A DNA stretch of 64,000 bases from DATAZK01 sp963731205 (GCA_963731205.1 CAVSUJ010000002.1:1798001-1862000), one strand, 5' to 3'; shown: positions 1 to 8,533, counted from the first letter of the stretch. Notes: a model not told the origin generated them from the letters alone. Made by a program: numbers and translations.

Positions 1-2
1 TC

Positions 3-656
3 GCGACGCAGGTCGCACCGGGTGACGCCAAAGCCGTGCTCGCCGCCGGCCGGGTCCAGGCTTGGGTGGTCGGGCCGGGCCTCGGGACCGATGACGCCGC
101 CGAGGCGGTGGTCGAGGCGGTCCTCGGGACCGACGTTCCCGTGCTTGTCGATGCCGACGGGCTGACGATCGCCGCGCGCCACCGGGACTGGCTGCACGCC
201 CGCTTCGGCCGGGGGCAGCTGACGCTGCTCACCCCACACGAGGGGGAATTCGCGCGCCTGGTCGGCGGCGCTCCCGAAGACGTCAGGGCAGCGTTGGCGG
301 CCGACCGGCTCGGGACGGTCCGCACGGCGGCGGCAGAGCTCGCGTCGACGGTGCTGTTGAAGGGATCGACCACGCTCGTCGTCGACCCTGGCGGCGCCGC
401 TCGCGTCAACGGAAGCGGCACGGGTTGGCTCGCGGCGGCCGGCAGCGGTGATGTGCTCTCCGGCGTCGCGGGCGCGCTGCTCGCGTCAGGACTCTCGCCC
501 CACGACGCCGGAAGCGTGGGCGCCTGGCTGCACGGCATCGCCGCGCAGCTGGCGGTGGAGACGAACGGGCCGCCCCTGGTGGCGTTCGACCTGCTCGACG
601 CGCTTCCCAAGGCGTGGCAGCTGGCCCGCGCGGCAGCGGAAAGGGGGGAGGCGTAG
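3..656 (+). CDS. nnr: ADP-dependent NAD(P)H-hydrate dehydratase domain of Nnr (5' end outside window)
   Basis: Repairs hydrated NAD(P)H (NADHX) by ADP-dependent dehydration. The open frame runs in from the window edge, so only the C-terminal part is seen; any N-terminal epimerase domain would lie upstream. Visible ribokinase-like motifs are PVLVDADGLT, LTPHEGEF, VLLKGSTTLV and the phosphate-binding AAGSGDVLSG with its catalytic Asp. Its TAG stop shares the final G with the GTG start of alr, so the two genes are translationally coupled, and nnr-alr is a common actinobacterial pairing. The dehydratase call is firm; whether this is the usual bifunctional Nnr cannot be seen here. Confidence 0.9.
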   Translation, partial: ATQVAPGDAKAVLAAGRVQAWVVGPGLGTDDAAEAVVEAVLGTDVPVLVDADGLTIAARHRDWLHARFGRGQLTLLTPHEGEFARLVGGAPEDVRAALAADRLGTVRTAAAELASTVLLKGSTTLVVDPGGAARVNGSGTGWLAAAGSGDVLSGVAGALLASGLSPHDAGSVGAWLHGIAAQLAVETNGPPLVAFDLLDALPKAWQLARAAAERGEA

Positions 657-1798
657 TGGCGAGTGTCGAGGCGGTCATCGATCTGGATGCGGTGCGCACG
701 TCCACCGCCGAGCTGGTGCGCCGCGCCGGCTCCGCCGCGGTGATGGCGGTTGTGAAAGCCGATGGCTACGGGCACGGCATGCTGCCCTGCGCCAAGGCGG
801 CGCTGGAGGCCGGCGCGCAATGGCTGGGAGCCGCGAAACCCGCTGAGGCGCTGCAATTGCGGGCCGCCGGCATCGACGTGCCGATCCTGGCGTGGCTCGC
901 GGGACCGCACGACGATCTGGCGCCGGCGGTGGCTGCGGGCATCGACCTGTCGGCCGGTGCCCCCTGGATGGTCACGCAGTTGGAGGCTGCGGCCGCCGCG
1001 GCGGGGCGTCCCGCCCGGGTGCACCTGAACGTCGACACCGGTCTGCATCGCGAGGGTTCGACCGCTGCCGACTGGCCGGAGTTGCTCGCGTCAGCGCAGC
1101 GGGCGCAGGCCGAGGGAACGCTGGAAATCGTTGGTATCTGGAGTCATTTCGCCTTGGCCGACGATCCGGCCCACCCGACGGTGCGTGCACAGTTCACGCA
1201 CTTTTGCGATGCCCTCGAGATGGCCGAGCGCGCCGGGGTGAAGCCGCAATTGCGCCACCTGGCGAACTCGGCCGCGACCCTCGCGAACCCTGCCGCCCAT
1301 TTCGATCTGGTGCGCCCGGGCGTCGCGGTCTACGGCCTCTCGCCCGGACCCCTGGTCGGTCGCTCGGAAGAGCTCGGCCTCGTCCCCGCAATGACGCTCA
1401 CCGCAGAAGTCGCGTTGACGAAACGCGTCCCGGCAGGAAGCGGGGTCTCCTACGGCCACCGCTACCACACGGCGGCCGAGTCCACGCTCGCGCTGGTGCC
1501 GCTGGGCTATGCCGACGGCGTCCCGCGTCACGCCACCAACGTCGCCGACGTGCTCGTCGGCGGCCGGCGGCGCCAGATTGCCGGCACCGTCTGCATGGAT
1601 CAGTTCGTGGTCGACGTCGAGGACGATCCGGTGGCGCCGGGGGACCGGGTGGTGCTCTTCGGACGCGCCGACCGCGGCGAGCCGACGGCGCAGGATTGGG
1701 CAGAAGCGATCGGCACCATCAATTACGAGATAGTCACCCGGGTAGGGCCCCGGGTGCCGCGCCGGTACGTCGGCGCGGGCGGCGGAGGTGGAGCGTGA
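656..1798 (+). CDS. alr: alanine racemase
   Basis: PLP enzyme making D-alanine for peptidoglycan; 380 aa, normal family length. The PLP lysine is K34 in VVKADGYGHG, and the second catalytic base is the Tyr in GVSYGHRYHT. GTG at 656 is chosen because it follows a purine-rich ribosome site (AAGGGGGGAG) and overlaps the nnr stop; the frame is open upstream to 614, but those residues are not family-like. The gene ends in GTGA overlapping the next start. Cytoplasmic, probably co-transcribed with nnr and the downstream hydrolase. Confidence 0.95.
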   Translation: MASVEAVIDLDAVRTSTAELVRRAGSAAVMAVVKADGYGHGMLPCAKAALEAGAQWLGAAKPAEALQLRAAGIDVPILAWLAGPHDDLAPAVAAGIDLSAGAPWMVTQLEAAAAAAGRPARVHLNVDTGLHREGSTAADWPELLASAQRAQAEGTLEIVGIWSHFALADDPAHPTVRAQFTHFCDALEMAERAGVKPQLRHLANSAATLANPAAHFDLVRPGVAVYGLSPGPLVGRSEELGLVPAMTLTAEVALTKRVPAGSGVSYGHRYHTAAESTLALVPLGYADGVPRHATNVADVLVGGRRRQIAGTVCMDQFVVDVEDDPVAPGDRVVLFGRADRGEPTAQDWAEAIGTINYEIVTRVGPRVPRRYVGAGGGGGA

Positions 1799-2826
1799 AG
1801 GCGGCGAGCGTGGCGGCGGTGGGCGCGCTCGCCGCGGGGGCAGCGGCAGGGGCGCTCGCCGAACGCCGGCTGGTGCGGCGGGAGGTGCGGCCGGCGCAGC
1901 CCGGGGTGGCTCTTCCGACGCTCTCCGGAACCCGTGAGGAGAGCGTCACCACCGACGACGGCGTGACGCTCGCCGTCCGCGAGAGCGGGGCCCCAGATGC
2001 CGCGCTGACGCTCGTCTTCGTCCACGGCTACACCGTCACGTCCGAATGTTGGGCGGCACAGGTTCGTGACCTCAGCAGGCCGCCGCGGCCGGGCGGACTC
2101 CGGATGGTGTTGTACGACCAGCGCGGCCACGGCGCTTCGGGCTCCGGTGAGCCCGCCAACAACACCATCGAGCAGCTCGGACATGACCTCGCGGAGGTGC
2201 TGCGCCAGCGGGTCCCGGACGGTCCCGTGGTGCTTGCGGGACACAGCATGGGCGGCATGACGATCATGGCGTTGGCTGAGCAGCAGCCCGATCTGTTCGG
2301 CGGCAAGGTGCGCGCGGTCGCCCTTGTCGACACGAGCAGTGGAGGTATGGCTGAGGTGACGCTCGGGTTGCCTGCGGCCCTCGCCGTCGTGCCCGCCCGG
2401 TTGCTCCCGTACGCCGATCGCACGGCACCGATTCAGCGGCGGGCCGAGCGCTTTCGCCCTGTCGATTCCGATCTGGCTCGCTGGGTCAACGCGCGGGTGG
2501 CCTTCGGCAAGGAGGCTTCCGGAGCCGCCCTCTCGGCGATGTCCAAGATGCAGGCGCCGACGCACTTGGAGACGATGGCCACCTTCCTGCCGACCTTCGC
2601 GACCCACGACCGCACCGGCGCACTCGGGTCGCTGAAGGACGTCCCCACGCTCATCCTGGTGGGCTCCGAGGACGTGCTGACGCCTCCGGTCCACAGCCGG
2701 CTCATGGCCGACGCGCTTCCTGATGCACGGTTCGTCGAGGTGCCGGGAGCCGGTCACATGGCGATGATGGAGGCCCCCGACGTGGTGACCGAGGAACTGC
2801 GCAGTCTGATCGCTCGGGTGCCGTGA
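1795..2826 (+). CDS. alpha/beta hydrolase with N-terminal hydrophobic segment
   Basis: 343 aa serine hydrolase of unknown substrate. Residues ~1-22 are an Ala/Gly-rich hydrophobic stretch (anchor or signal-like). Then come the oxyanion-hole motif FVHGYTVTSE, the nucleophile elbow GHSMGG, the acid in VGSEDVLTPP and the catalytic His in GAGHMAMME. GTG 1795 overlaps the alr TGA (GTGA), giving coupling. An alpha/beta hydrolase between alr and tsaE is a recurring actinobacterial arrangement. The family is certain; function is not recognised. Its stop again overlaps the next start. Confidence 0.85.
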   Translation: MKAASVAAVGALAAGAAAGALAERRLVRREVRPAQPGVALPTLSGTREESVTTDDGVTLAVRESGAPDAALTLVFVHGYTVTSECWAAQVRDLSRPPRPGGLRMVLYDQRGHGASGSGEPANNTIEQLGHDLAEVLRQRVPDGPVVLAGHSMGGMTIMALAEQQPDLFGGKVRAVALVDTSSGGMAEVTLGLPAALAVVPARLLPYADRTAPIQRRAERFRPVDSDLARWVNARVAFGKEASGAALSAMSKMQAPTHLETMATFLPTFATHDRTGALGSLKDVPTLILVGSEDVLTPPVHSRLMADALPDARFVEVPGAGHMAMMEAPDVVTEELRSLIARVP

Positions 2827-3410
2827 GCGACTGGGCATCGCTCGCCGCAAAGGTGGCGGCCTGCACCGCCTGCACGGAACTGGCGGCGGCTCGAACGCAC
2901 GTCGTCGTCGGTGACTTTCCCCCGCAGGCGCGGGTGCTGCTGGTGGGAGAGGCGCCGGGCGCGCAGGAGGACGCCAGTGGACGGCCGTTCGTCGGGCGGG
3001 CGGGCCAGGCGCTCGACGCGGCGATGGAGGCGGTGGGCATGCCGCGCGGGACAGCCGCCGTGCTCAACATCCTGAAGTGCCGTCCTCCTGGCAACCGTCG
3101 GCCGCTCGCTTTCGAGATGGCCAACTGCCGCGGCTGGCTGGACCGGCAGATCGCGCTGATCGATCCCGCCGTCATCGTCGGGCTCGGACTGACGGCCATC
3201 GCCGGCTTGTGGGACGGTGCGGCCGAGGCCAAGAAATCGGAGTTCGTCCTGCGGTCGCTGCGCGAGCGGTCGCTGACGGCCAACGGATACCGATTCCTGG
3301 CGACCTACCACCCGTCAGGCGCCTTGCGCTACGGACCGAACGGGGCGCCTATGCAAGCGCTCCGGGACGACTTGGCGCGGGCCCGCGCCATCGCTGCGGG
3401 ACTCGCATGA
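2823..3410 (+). CDS. family 4 uracil-DNA glycosylase (Fe-S)
   Basis: 195 aa. Removes uracil from DNA in base excision repair. Four cysteines placed as in 4Fe-4S UDGs: C14, C17, C86 and C102. Active-site motif 1 is GEAPGAQED, the second conserved block is NILKCRPPGNR, and motif 2 is HPSG near residue 163. GTG 2823 overlaps the preceding TGA by 4 nt. Its insertion between the hydrolase and tsaE puts a repair gene inside the cell-wall/tRNA-modification operon; overlaps at both ends argue that it is co-translated. Confidence 0.92.
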   Translation: MSDWASLAAKVAACTACTELAAARTHVVVGDFPPQARVLLVGEAPGAQEDASGRPFVGRAGQALDAAMEAVGMPRGTAAVLNILKCRPPGNRRPLAFEMANCRGWLDRQIALIDPAVIVGLGLTAIAGLWDGAAEAKKSEFVLRSLRERSLTANGYRFLATYHPSGALRYGPNGAPMQALRDDLARARAIAAGLA

Positions 3411-3883
3411 TCACTTTGCCGACCGCTGACGACACCCGTGCGCTCGGAGCGCGGCTCGCCGATGTGCTCAGGGCGGGTGACCTGATCGTGCTGGACGGCC
3501 CGCTAGGTGCCGGCAAGACGGTGTTCGTCCAGGGCCTTGCGGCGGGGCTCGGCGCGTCCGGACGCGTCACGTCTCCGACGTTCGTCATCGCGCGCGTCCA
3601 TGAGGGCGGGCGGCTGGCGCTGGTGCACGTGGACGCCTACCGGCTCACCGGCCGGCTCGAGGTGGACGACCTCGACCTCGACACCGACCTGACTCGAGCC
3701 GTGGTCGCCGTCGAGTGGGGGGCGGGACTGGTCGAGGGGCTGACCGATGCGCATCTTCGGGTGCAGCTGCTGCGGGGCGAAGGCGGGGTGGACGACGAAG
3801 GCGCGCGGGTGGCGGTGCTGCACCCGGTCGGCGGCGACTGGGAGCAGCGGCTCGCGGACGCCGGCTTGGCGCTCGCCTCGTAG
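3407..3883 (+). CDS. tsaE: tRNA t6A biosynthesis ATPase TsaE
   Basis: 158 aa. Energises the TsaBD complex that installs threonylcarbamoyl at A37 of ANN-decoding tRNAs. P-loop GPLGAGKT near residues 31-38, then the SPTFV strand and the HVDAYRL motif typical of the family. ATG 3407 overlaps the UDG stop (ATGA). tsaE, tsaB, rimI and tsaD follow each other, so the whole t6A core except tsaC is here. Its TAG stop doubles as the first bases of a -10-like box for tsaB. Confidence 0.94.
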   Translation: MITLPTADDTRALGARLADVLRAGDLIVLDGPLGAGKTVFVQGLAAGLGASGRVTSPTFVIARVHEGGRLALVHVDAYRLTGRLEVDDLDLDTDLTRAVVAVEWGAGLVEGLTDAHLRVQLLRGEGGVDDEGARVAVLHPVGGDWEQRLADAGLALAS

Positions 3884-3892
3884 GCTCGAAGG
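3881..3892 (+). promoter_or_regulatory. leaderless-type promoter for tsaB
   Basis: TAGGCT at 3881-3886 is followed by 6 nt and then GTG 3893, with no Shine-Dalgarno sequence. TANNNT plus 6-9 nt plus RTG is the known actinobacterial leaderless pattern. The TAG is also the stop codon of tsaE. Inference from spacing only. Confidence 0.5.
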
Positions 3893-4537
3893 GTGCTGGT
3901 GCTGGGGATCGACACCTCGACCCCGGCGACGTCCGTGGCGGTCTGCGAGACATCTCCGGGCCCCGAGCCGAAGCAGCTGGCGACACTCGAGGTGATCGAC
4001 CCGCGGCACAGTGCCGAGGTGCTGGCACCGCTGATCGTGCGGGCACTCGAACAGTGCGGTCGTTCCCGGCGCGATCTCGGCGCGATCGTCACCGGAGTCG
4101 GCCCCGGCCCGTATACGAGCCTTCGGGTCGGCATCGTCACGGCCGCGGCACTCGGCGACGCGCTGGCGATTCCGGTCTACGGCATCTGCTCTCTGGACGG
4201 ATTCGCCGATGCTCACGGACGCGTCACCGCCGTGACCGACGCGCGGCGGCGAGAGGTCTACTGGGCGCGCTTCGAGAACGGGGTCCGTGTCACCGGTCCG
4301 GATGTGAGCGCACCCCAGCTCGTCGCTGACGCCCTGACTCCCGGCGAGACCGTCATCGGTGCGGGAGGCCACCTCTACGCGAGCGTGTTCGGCGCTGCCT
4401 ACGACCCCGCCGGTCGCCGCTATCCCGACCCCGTGCGGCTGATCCGCGAAGCCCTCCCGCTGCTGGGAACCCCCGCCGAACCGCTGGTGCCGCTCTACCA
4501 GCGCCGGCCCGACGCCACCCCGAGGACCGTGGCATGA
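3893..4537 (+). CDS. tsaB: tRNA t6A biosynthesis protein TsaB
   Basis: 214 aa ASKHA-fold partner that dimerises with TsaD. N-terminal signature VLGIDTSTPATSVAVCE, then the GVGPGPYTSLRVG motif. Starts at GTG 3893 just after tsaE and ends overlapping rimI (ATGA at 4534). It may be made both from the operon and from its own leaderless transcript. Confidence 0.93.
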   Translation: MLVLGIDTSTPATSVAVCETSPGPEPKQLATLEVIDPRHSAEVLAPLIVRALEQCGRSRRDLGAIVTGVGPGPYTSLRVGIVTAAALGDALAIPVYGICSLDGFADAHGRVTAVTDARRREVYWARFENGVRVTGPDVSAPQLVADALTPGETVIGAGGHLYASVFGAAYDPAGRRYPDPVRLIREALPLLGTPAEPLVPLYQRRPDATPRTVA

Positions 4538-5085
4538 CTCCGCCGACTTCGACATCTTCGACATCTTCGACATCTTCGACATCTTCGACACAGTCGACCC
4601 GGACCGCGGCGGCGCTGATTCCCTTGCGCTGGTGGCACATTCCGGCGGTGCTCGAGATGGAGGAGGAGCTCTTCGGGGACGAGGCCTGGAGCACCGAGCT
4701 CTTCTGGTCCGAGCTCGCCAACCCTCACGCGTACTACCTGCTGGCGTGCCGCCCGGAGAGCCGGGAACCATTGGGATACGGCGGGCTCGCGGTGACCGGC
4801 GCCGACGGCTACATCCAGACCATCGGCGTCCACAGGTCGGCCCAGCGCCACGGGATCGGTCGCCGATTGATGCAGGCGTTTCTCGCTGAGGCCGCCATCC
4901 GCGGGGCAACGACGTGCTGGCTCGAGGTGCGCGCGGACAACGAACCCGCGCAACGGTTGTACGAGTCGCTCGGGTTCGTCAATCGCGGCGTGCGGCGGGG
5001 GTATTACCAGCCGTCGGGGATGGACGCGATCGTGATGTCGGGACCCGTTCCGGCTGGGCCGCTTCGTTCAGGGGACGCGCGATGA
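4534..5085 (+). CDS. rimI: GNAT N-acetyltransferase, RimI-type (ribosomal protein S18 alanine acetyltransferase)
   Basis: 183 aa. The catalytic GNAT fold begins around residue 27 (LIPLRWWHIPAVLEME) and carries the acetyl-CoA loop in QRHGIGRRL and the C-terminal NEPAQRLYESLGF block. The first ~24 residues are a Thr/Ser tract encoded by a 9-bp tandem repeat and are not part of the fold. ATG 4534 overlaps the tsaB stop; alternative starts inside the repeat are absent. The rimI-tsaD pairing is standard in actinobacteria. RimI is the likely identity; the substrate is inferred from context. Confidence 0.85.
   Translation: MTPPTSTSSTSSTSSTSSTQSTRTAAALIPLRWWHIPAVLEMEEELFGDEAWSTELFWSELANPHAYYLLACRPESREPLGYGGLAVTGADGYIQTIGVHRSAQRHGIGRRLMQAFLAEAAIRGATTCWLEVRADNEPAQRLYESLGFVNRGVRRGYYQPSGMDAIVMSGPVPAGPLRSGDAR
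4551..4586 (+). repeat. 9-bp tandem repeat inside rimI start
   Basis: Four perfect copies of GACATCTTC, flanked by partial copies. Read in frame they encode Thr-Ser-Ser repeats. The unit is a multiple of 3, so copy-number change would lengthen or shorten the tail without breaking the frame. Confidence 0.95.
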
Positions 5086-6107
5086 CGACCGTCCTGGGTT
5101 TCGAGACCTCCTGTGACGAGACGGGCGTCGGCATCGTCCGTGACGGCACCCTGCTGGCCGACGCGCTCGCCACGTCCATCGAGGAACACGCACGCTTCGG
5201 CGGGGTGGTGCCGGAGGTCGCGGCCCGCGCGCACGTCGAGGCGATGGTGCCGACCGTGCACCGGGCACTCGAGACCGCAGGAGTGAAGCCAAGCGAGATC
5301 GACGCGATCGCCGTCACCGAAGGCCCCGGACTCGCCGGCCCGCTGATGGTCGGGGTGGCCGCGGCCAAGGCATACGCGCTCGGCCTCGGGGTGCCCCTCT
5401 ACGGCGTTCATCACCTGGCTGCCCACGTGGCCGTCGACACGCTCGAATCCGGGCCGCTGCCGCAGGAATGCATCGCGTTGCTGGTCTCCGGCGGCCACTC
5501 GTCGCTGCTCGCGGTGGGCGACCTCGCGCACCAGGAGATCGAGATCCTCGGCGCGACCGTCGACGACGCCGCAGGCGAGGCGTATGACAAGGTCGCCCGC
5601 CTGCTGGGCATGGGCTTTCCCGGCGGGCCGGAGATCGACCGGGCGGCTGCCGAGGGAGTCGTCAGCATCGACTTCCCGCGGGGCAAGGCGTCCGACGGCA
5701 CGCTCGACTTCTCCTTCAGCGGACTGAAGACGGCGGTGGCGCGCTGGATCGAGAGCCGTCAGCGCAGTGGAGAGCCGGTTCCCGTCGCTGACGTGGCGGC
5801 GAGCTTCCAGGAGGCCGTCGCCGACGTCCTCACCGCAAAGGCCATCAAGGCTTGCCGCGACCGCGGGCTGGACACCCTGGTCATCGGCGGCGGGGTGGCA
5901 GCCAATTCCCGGTTGCGGGCGCTCGCTACCGAGCGCGCCGAGCGCGCCGGTTTGCGGCTGCGCATCCCGCGCCGCGCGCTGTGCACCGACAACGGCGCGA
6001 TGGTCGCGGCCCTCGGGTGGCTGCAGGTCGAAGCCGGGGTGCTGGCGAGCGCGCTCGATCTGGGCGCCTCCTCGAGCCTCGCGGTCGATGCGGTACGACT
6101 GCCGTGA
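5082..6107 (+). CDS. tsaD: tRNA N6-adenosine threonylcarbamoyltransferase TsaD
   Basis: 341 aa catalytic subunit for t6A37 formation. Starts MTTVLGFETSCDETG; metal ligands are in the HHLAAHVAV motif, followed by the SGGHSSLL strand, the DDAAGEAYDK loop and the C-terminal GGGVAANSRLR and CTDNGAMVA motifs. ATG 5082 overlaps the rimI stop; the frame is open further upstream but that portion lies within rimI. A GTGA overlap leads into the next small gene. Confidence 0.96.
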   Translation: MTTVLGFETSCDETGVGIVRDGTLLADALATSIEEHARFGGVVPEVAARAHVEAMVPTVHRALETAGVKPSEIDAIAVTEGPGLAGPLMVGVAAAKAYALGLGVPLYGVHHLAAHVAVDTLESGPLPQECIALLVSGGHSSLLAVGDLAHQEIEILGATVDDAAGEAYDKVARLLGMGFPGGPEIDRAAAEGVVSIDFPRGKASDGTLDFSFSGLKTAVARWIESRQRSGEPVPVADVAASFQEAVADVLTAKAIKACRDRGLDTLVIGGGVAANSRLRALATERAERAGLRLRIPRRALCTDNGAMVAALGWLQVEAGVLASALDLGASSSLAVDAVRLP

Positions 6108-6316
6108 GCTGGGTGATGTGGGAGGCGAAGGCGGCTGCCGGCCGGACCGACGCGCTTCTGCAGTGGCTGCTGGACCAGGCTCCCGTCGGAGCGCAGGTCT
6201 ACCGAAGCAGCGATCGCGTCGTGCTGATCGCCGAAGCTCCGGCCGCTCTCGACGAGCCTCCCCCCGACCTCGTCGACCGTTCGCCCCACAGCTGGGAGTT
6301 CGACCGCCTCCGCTGA
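6104..6316 (+). CDS. conserved-type small protein downstream of tsaD
   Basis: 70 aa (begins VSWVMWEAKAAAG), no recognised domain. GTG 6104 overlaps the tsaD TGA, and the coding strand keeps the local high GC3 codon bias, so it is very probably translated as the last gene of the tsa operon. It is a mixed alpha/beta-looking protein ending in a hydrophobic/Arg segment (HSWEFDRLR). I recall similar short proteins at this position in other actinobacteria, but no function is known to me. Confidence 0.6.
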   Translation: MSWVMWEAKAAAGRTDALLQWLLDQAPVGAQVYRSSDRVVLIAEAPAALDEPPPDLVDRSPHSWEFDRLR

Positions 6317-6328
6317 TCGGGCGATGAG

Positions 6329-6358
6329 TTGACGGCGTGCGTTACGAATGCGTAAGTT
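6329..6358 (+). promoter_or_regulatory. groESL promoter
   Basis: TTGACG (6329-6334), an 18-bp spacer and TAAGTT (6353-6358) form a housekeeping-type promoter. The -10 overlaps the CIRCE operator, so HrcA binding would block it. The predicted leader before groES is about 95 nt. Confidence 0.65.
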
Positions 6359-6383
6359 GGCACTCAGCACCAGAGAGTGCTAG
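6357..6383. promoter_or_regulatory. CIRCE operator (HrcA binding site)
   Basis: TTGGCACTC-N9-GAGTGCTAG, two bases away from the classical TTAGCACTC-N9-GAGTGCTAA. It sits directly over the groES promoter. HrcA is the known repressor of CIRCE; hrcA itself is outside this window. Confidence 0.93.
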
Positions 6384-6459
6384 CGACCGTCGCTGCTCAC
6401 CCGCGACGGCAGACCTACGGTCGCTCTCTCGTCATTCAAGAAAGATTTTGGGAGGCAGC

Positions 6460-6771
6460 ATGGCGACCGCCACCAAGGTCAACATTCGTCCGCTTGAGGA
6501 CCGAATTGTTGTCCAGCCCGGCGAGGGCGAGCAGGTCACCGCGTCGGGAATCGTTATCCCCGACACGGCGAAGGAGAAGCCGCAGGAGGGCACCGTCCTC
6601 GCTGTCGGCGAAGGCCGTTGGGACGATGAGGGCAAGAAGCGCATCCCCCTCGACGTCAAGGTCGGTGACACCGTTCTGTACAGCAAGTACGGCGGCACCG
6701 AGGTCAAGTACAACGGCGAGGAGTACCTCATCCTCTCCGGCCGCGACGTGCTCGCGGTGCTCGAGAAGTAG
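6460..6771 (+). CDS. groES: co-chaperonin GroES
   Basis: 103 aa lid of the chaperonin. Begins MATATKVNIRPLEDRIVVQ; the mobile loop (EQVTASGIVIPDTAKEKPQ) and the C-terminal beta strand (EEYLILSGRDVLAVLEK) are complete. ATG 6460 is preceded by a GGGAGG ribosome site at 6450-6455. CIRCE-controlled, with groEL1 120 nt downstream. Confidence 0.97.
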   Translation: MATATKVNIRPLEDRIVVQPGEGEQVTASGIVIPDTAKEKPQEGTVLAVGEGRWDDEGKKRIPLDVKVGDTVLYSKYGGTEVKYNGEEYLILSGRDVLAVLEK

Positions 6772-6802
6772 TTCGACAAGCACAGCACGACCGCACGGCT
6801 TT

Positions 6803-6870
6803 CGCTGATTTCAGCGTTCGTACATCAAACTGCTGATCCGCCCCGGGAGCCTCACGCCCCCGGGGCGGAT
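6803..6870 (+). other. two hairpins between groES and groEL
   Basis: A 6-bp stem with 2-nt loop (6803-6816) is followed by a perfect 12-bp stem, ATCCGCCCCGGG (6836-6847) pairing with CCCGGGGCGGAT (6859-6870). No T tract follows, so it looks like a processing or attenuation element rather than a full terminator. Confidence 0.6.
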
Positions 6871-6892
6871 TACGTGAGAGGCAAAGAGATTC

Positions 6893-8533
6893 ATGGCCAA
6901 AATGTTGGCGTTCGGCGGAGATGCCCGCCAAGCCCTCGAGCGCGGGGTCAACGCGCTCGCTGATGCCGTCAAGGTGACGCTCGGCCCCAAGGGCCGCAAC
7001 GTCGTCCTCGACAAGAAGTTCGGCGCCCCGACCATCACCAACGACGGTGTCACCATCGCCCGTGAGGTCGAGCTCGACGACCCCTACGAGAACATGGGTG
7101 CGCAGCTCGCCAAAGAGGTCGCCACCAAGACCAATGACGTAGCCGGCGACGGCACCACCACCGCCACCGTGCTCGCCCAGGCCATGGTCCACGAGGGCCT
7201 GCGCAACGTGGCCAGTGGCGCCAGCCCGCTCGCGCTCAAGCGCGGGATCGACGCGGCTGTGGAGAAGGTCTCCGAGGTACTTCGCGGTCGGGCCACCGAG
7301 GTGTCCGAGCGCAAGGACATCGCCCACGTCGCCTCGATCAGTGCCCAGGACCCGGTCCTCGGCGGCCTGATCGCTGACGCGTTCGACAAGGTCGGCAAGG
7401 ACGGTGTCATCACCGTCGAGGAGTCGCAGACCACCGGGGTCGAGCTGGAGCTCACCGAGGGGATGCAGTTCGACAAGGGCTACATCTCCCCGTACTTCGT
7501 CACCGACCCGGAGCGGATGGAGGCGGCCTTCGAGGACGCCCGCGTCCTCATCACCAGCGGCAAGATCAGCGCCATCTCTGAGCTGCTTCCGCTGCTGGAG
7601 AAGCTGGTCCAGGAGAACAAGCCGCTGCTGATCGTGGCCGAAGACGTCGATGGGGAGGCGCTGTCGACCCTGGTCGTCAACACCATCCGCAAGACGCTGC
7701 GGGTAGCTGCGGTCAAGGCTCCCGGCTTCGGCGACCGTCGCAAGGCGATGCTGCAGGACCTCGCCATCCTCACCGGTGCGCAGGTCGTGTCGGCGGATGT
7801 CGGCCTCAAGCTCGACTCGGTCGGTCTCGAGGTGCTCGGCTCCGCGCGTCGCGTCGTCGTCGACAAGGAGTCCACGACGGTTGTCGACGGTGGCGGCTCC
7901 TCGGATGAGGTCAACGACCGCGTCCGCCAGATTCGCCGCGAGATCGACGACACCGACTCCGACTGGGATCGCGAGAAGCTCCAGGAGCGCCTCGCCAAGC
8001 TGGCCGGGGGTGTCGGCGTCATCCGCGTCGGTGCCCACACCGAGGTCGAGCTCAAGGAGCGCAAGCACCGCGTCGAAGACGCCATCTCGGCCACTCGCGC
8101 GGCGATCGAGGAAGGCATCGTGGCCGGCGGCGGCTCCGCCCTCATCCACGCTGCCGCGTCGCTCGATGACGGCCTCGGCTTCACCGGTGACGAGCTCTCC
8201 GGAGTGCGTCTCGTCCGCAAGGCGCTCACCGAGCCGCTGCGCCGGATCGCGATCAACGCCGGCCTCGAGGGTTCGGTGGCCGCTGCCAAGGTCGCTGAGA
8301 TGCCTGTGGGTTCCGGCCTCGACGCGTCGACCGGCCTGTACGGCGATCTGCTGGCGCTCGGGATCGTCGACCCCGTCAAGGTGACCCGTTCGGCCGTCGC
8401 CAACGCGGCGTCGATCGCGTCGCTGCTGCTGACGACCGAGACCCTGGTGGCCGACCGGCCCGCCGAGGAAGAGGGCGACAGCCACAGCCACGGTGGTCAC
8501 GGCCACAGCCACTCGCACGGCCCGGGCTTCTGA
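6893..8533 (+). CDS. groEL1: chaperonin GroEL1 with His-rich C-terminus
   Basis: 546 aa ATP-driven folding chamber. Conserved blocks include VKVTLGPKGRNVVLDK, the ATP-site DGTTTATVLAQA and VEEGIVAGGG-like EEGIVAGGGSAL. The tail is His-rich (SHSHGGHGHSHSHGPGF) instead of Gly-Gly-Met, the hallmark of the actinobacterial GroEL1 paralogue that is linked to groES. A second GroEL2 with a GGM tail is expected elsewhere. ATG 6893 (MAKMLAFGG) is chosen; an ATG three codons on is possible. The His tail could bind metals, which is inference. Confidence 0.97.
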   Translation: MAKMLAFGGDARQALERGVNALADAVKVTLGPKGRNVVLDKKFGAPTITNDGVTIAREVELDDPYENMGAQLAKEVATKTNDVAGDGTTTATVLAQAMVHEGLRNVASGASPLALKRGIDAAVEKVSEVLRGRATEVSERKDIAHVASISAQDPVLGGLIADAFDKVGKDGVITVEESQTTGVELELTEGMQFDKGYISPYFVTDPERMEAAFEDARVLITSGKISAISELLPLLEKLVQENKPLLIVAEDVDGEALSTLVVNTIRKTLRVAAVKAPGFGDRRKAMLQDLAILTGAQVVSADVGLKLDSVGLEVLGSARRVVVDKESTTVVDGGGSSDEVNDRVRQIRREIDDTDSDWDREKLQERLAKLAGGVGVIRVGAHTEVELKERKHRVEDAISATRAAIEEGIVAGGGSALIHAAASLDDGLGFTGDELSGVRLVRKALTEPLRRIAINAGLEGSVAAAKVAEMPVGSGLDASTGLYGDLLALGIVDPVKVTRSAVANAASIASLLLTTETLVADRPAEEEGDSHSHGGHGHSHSHGPGF

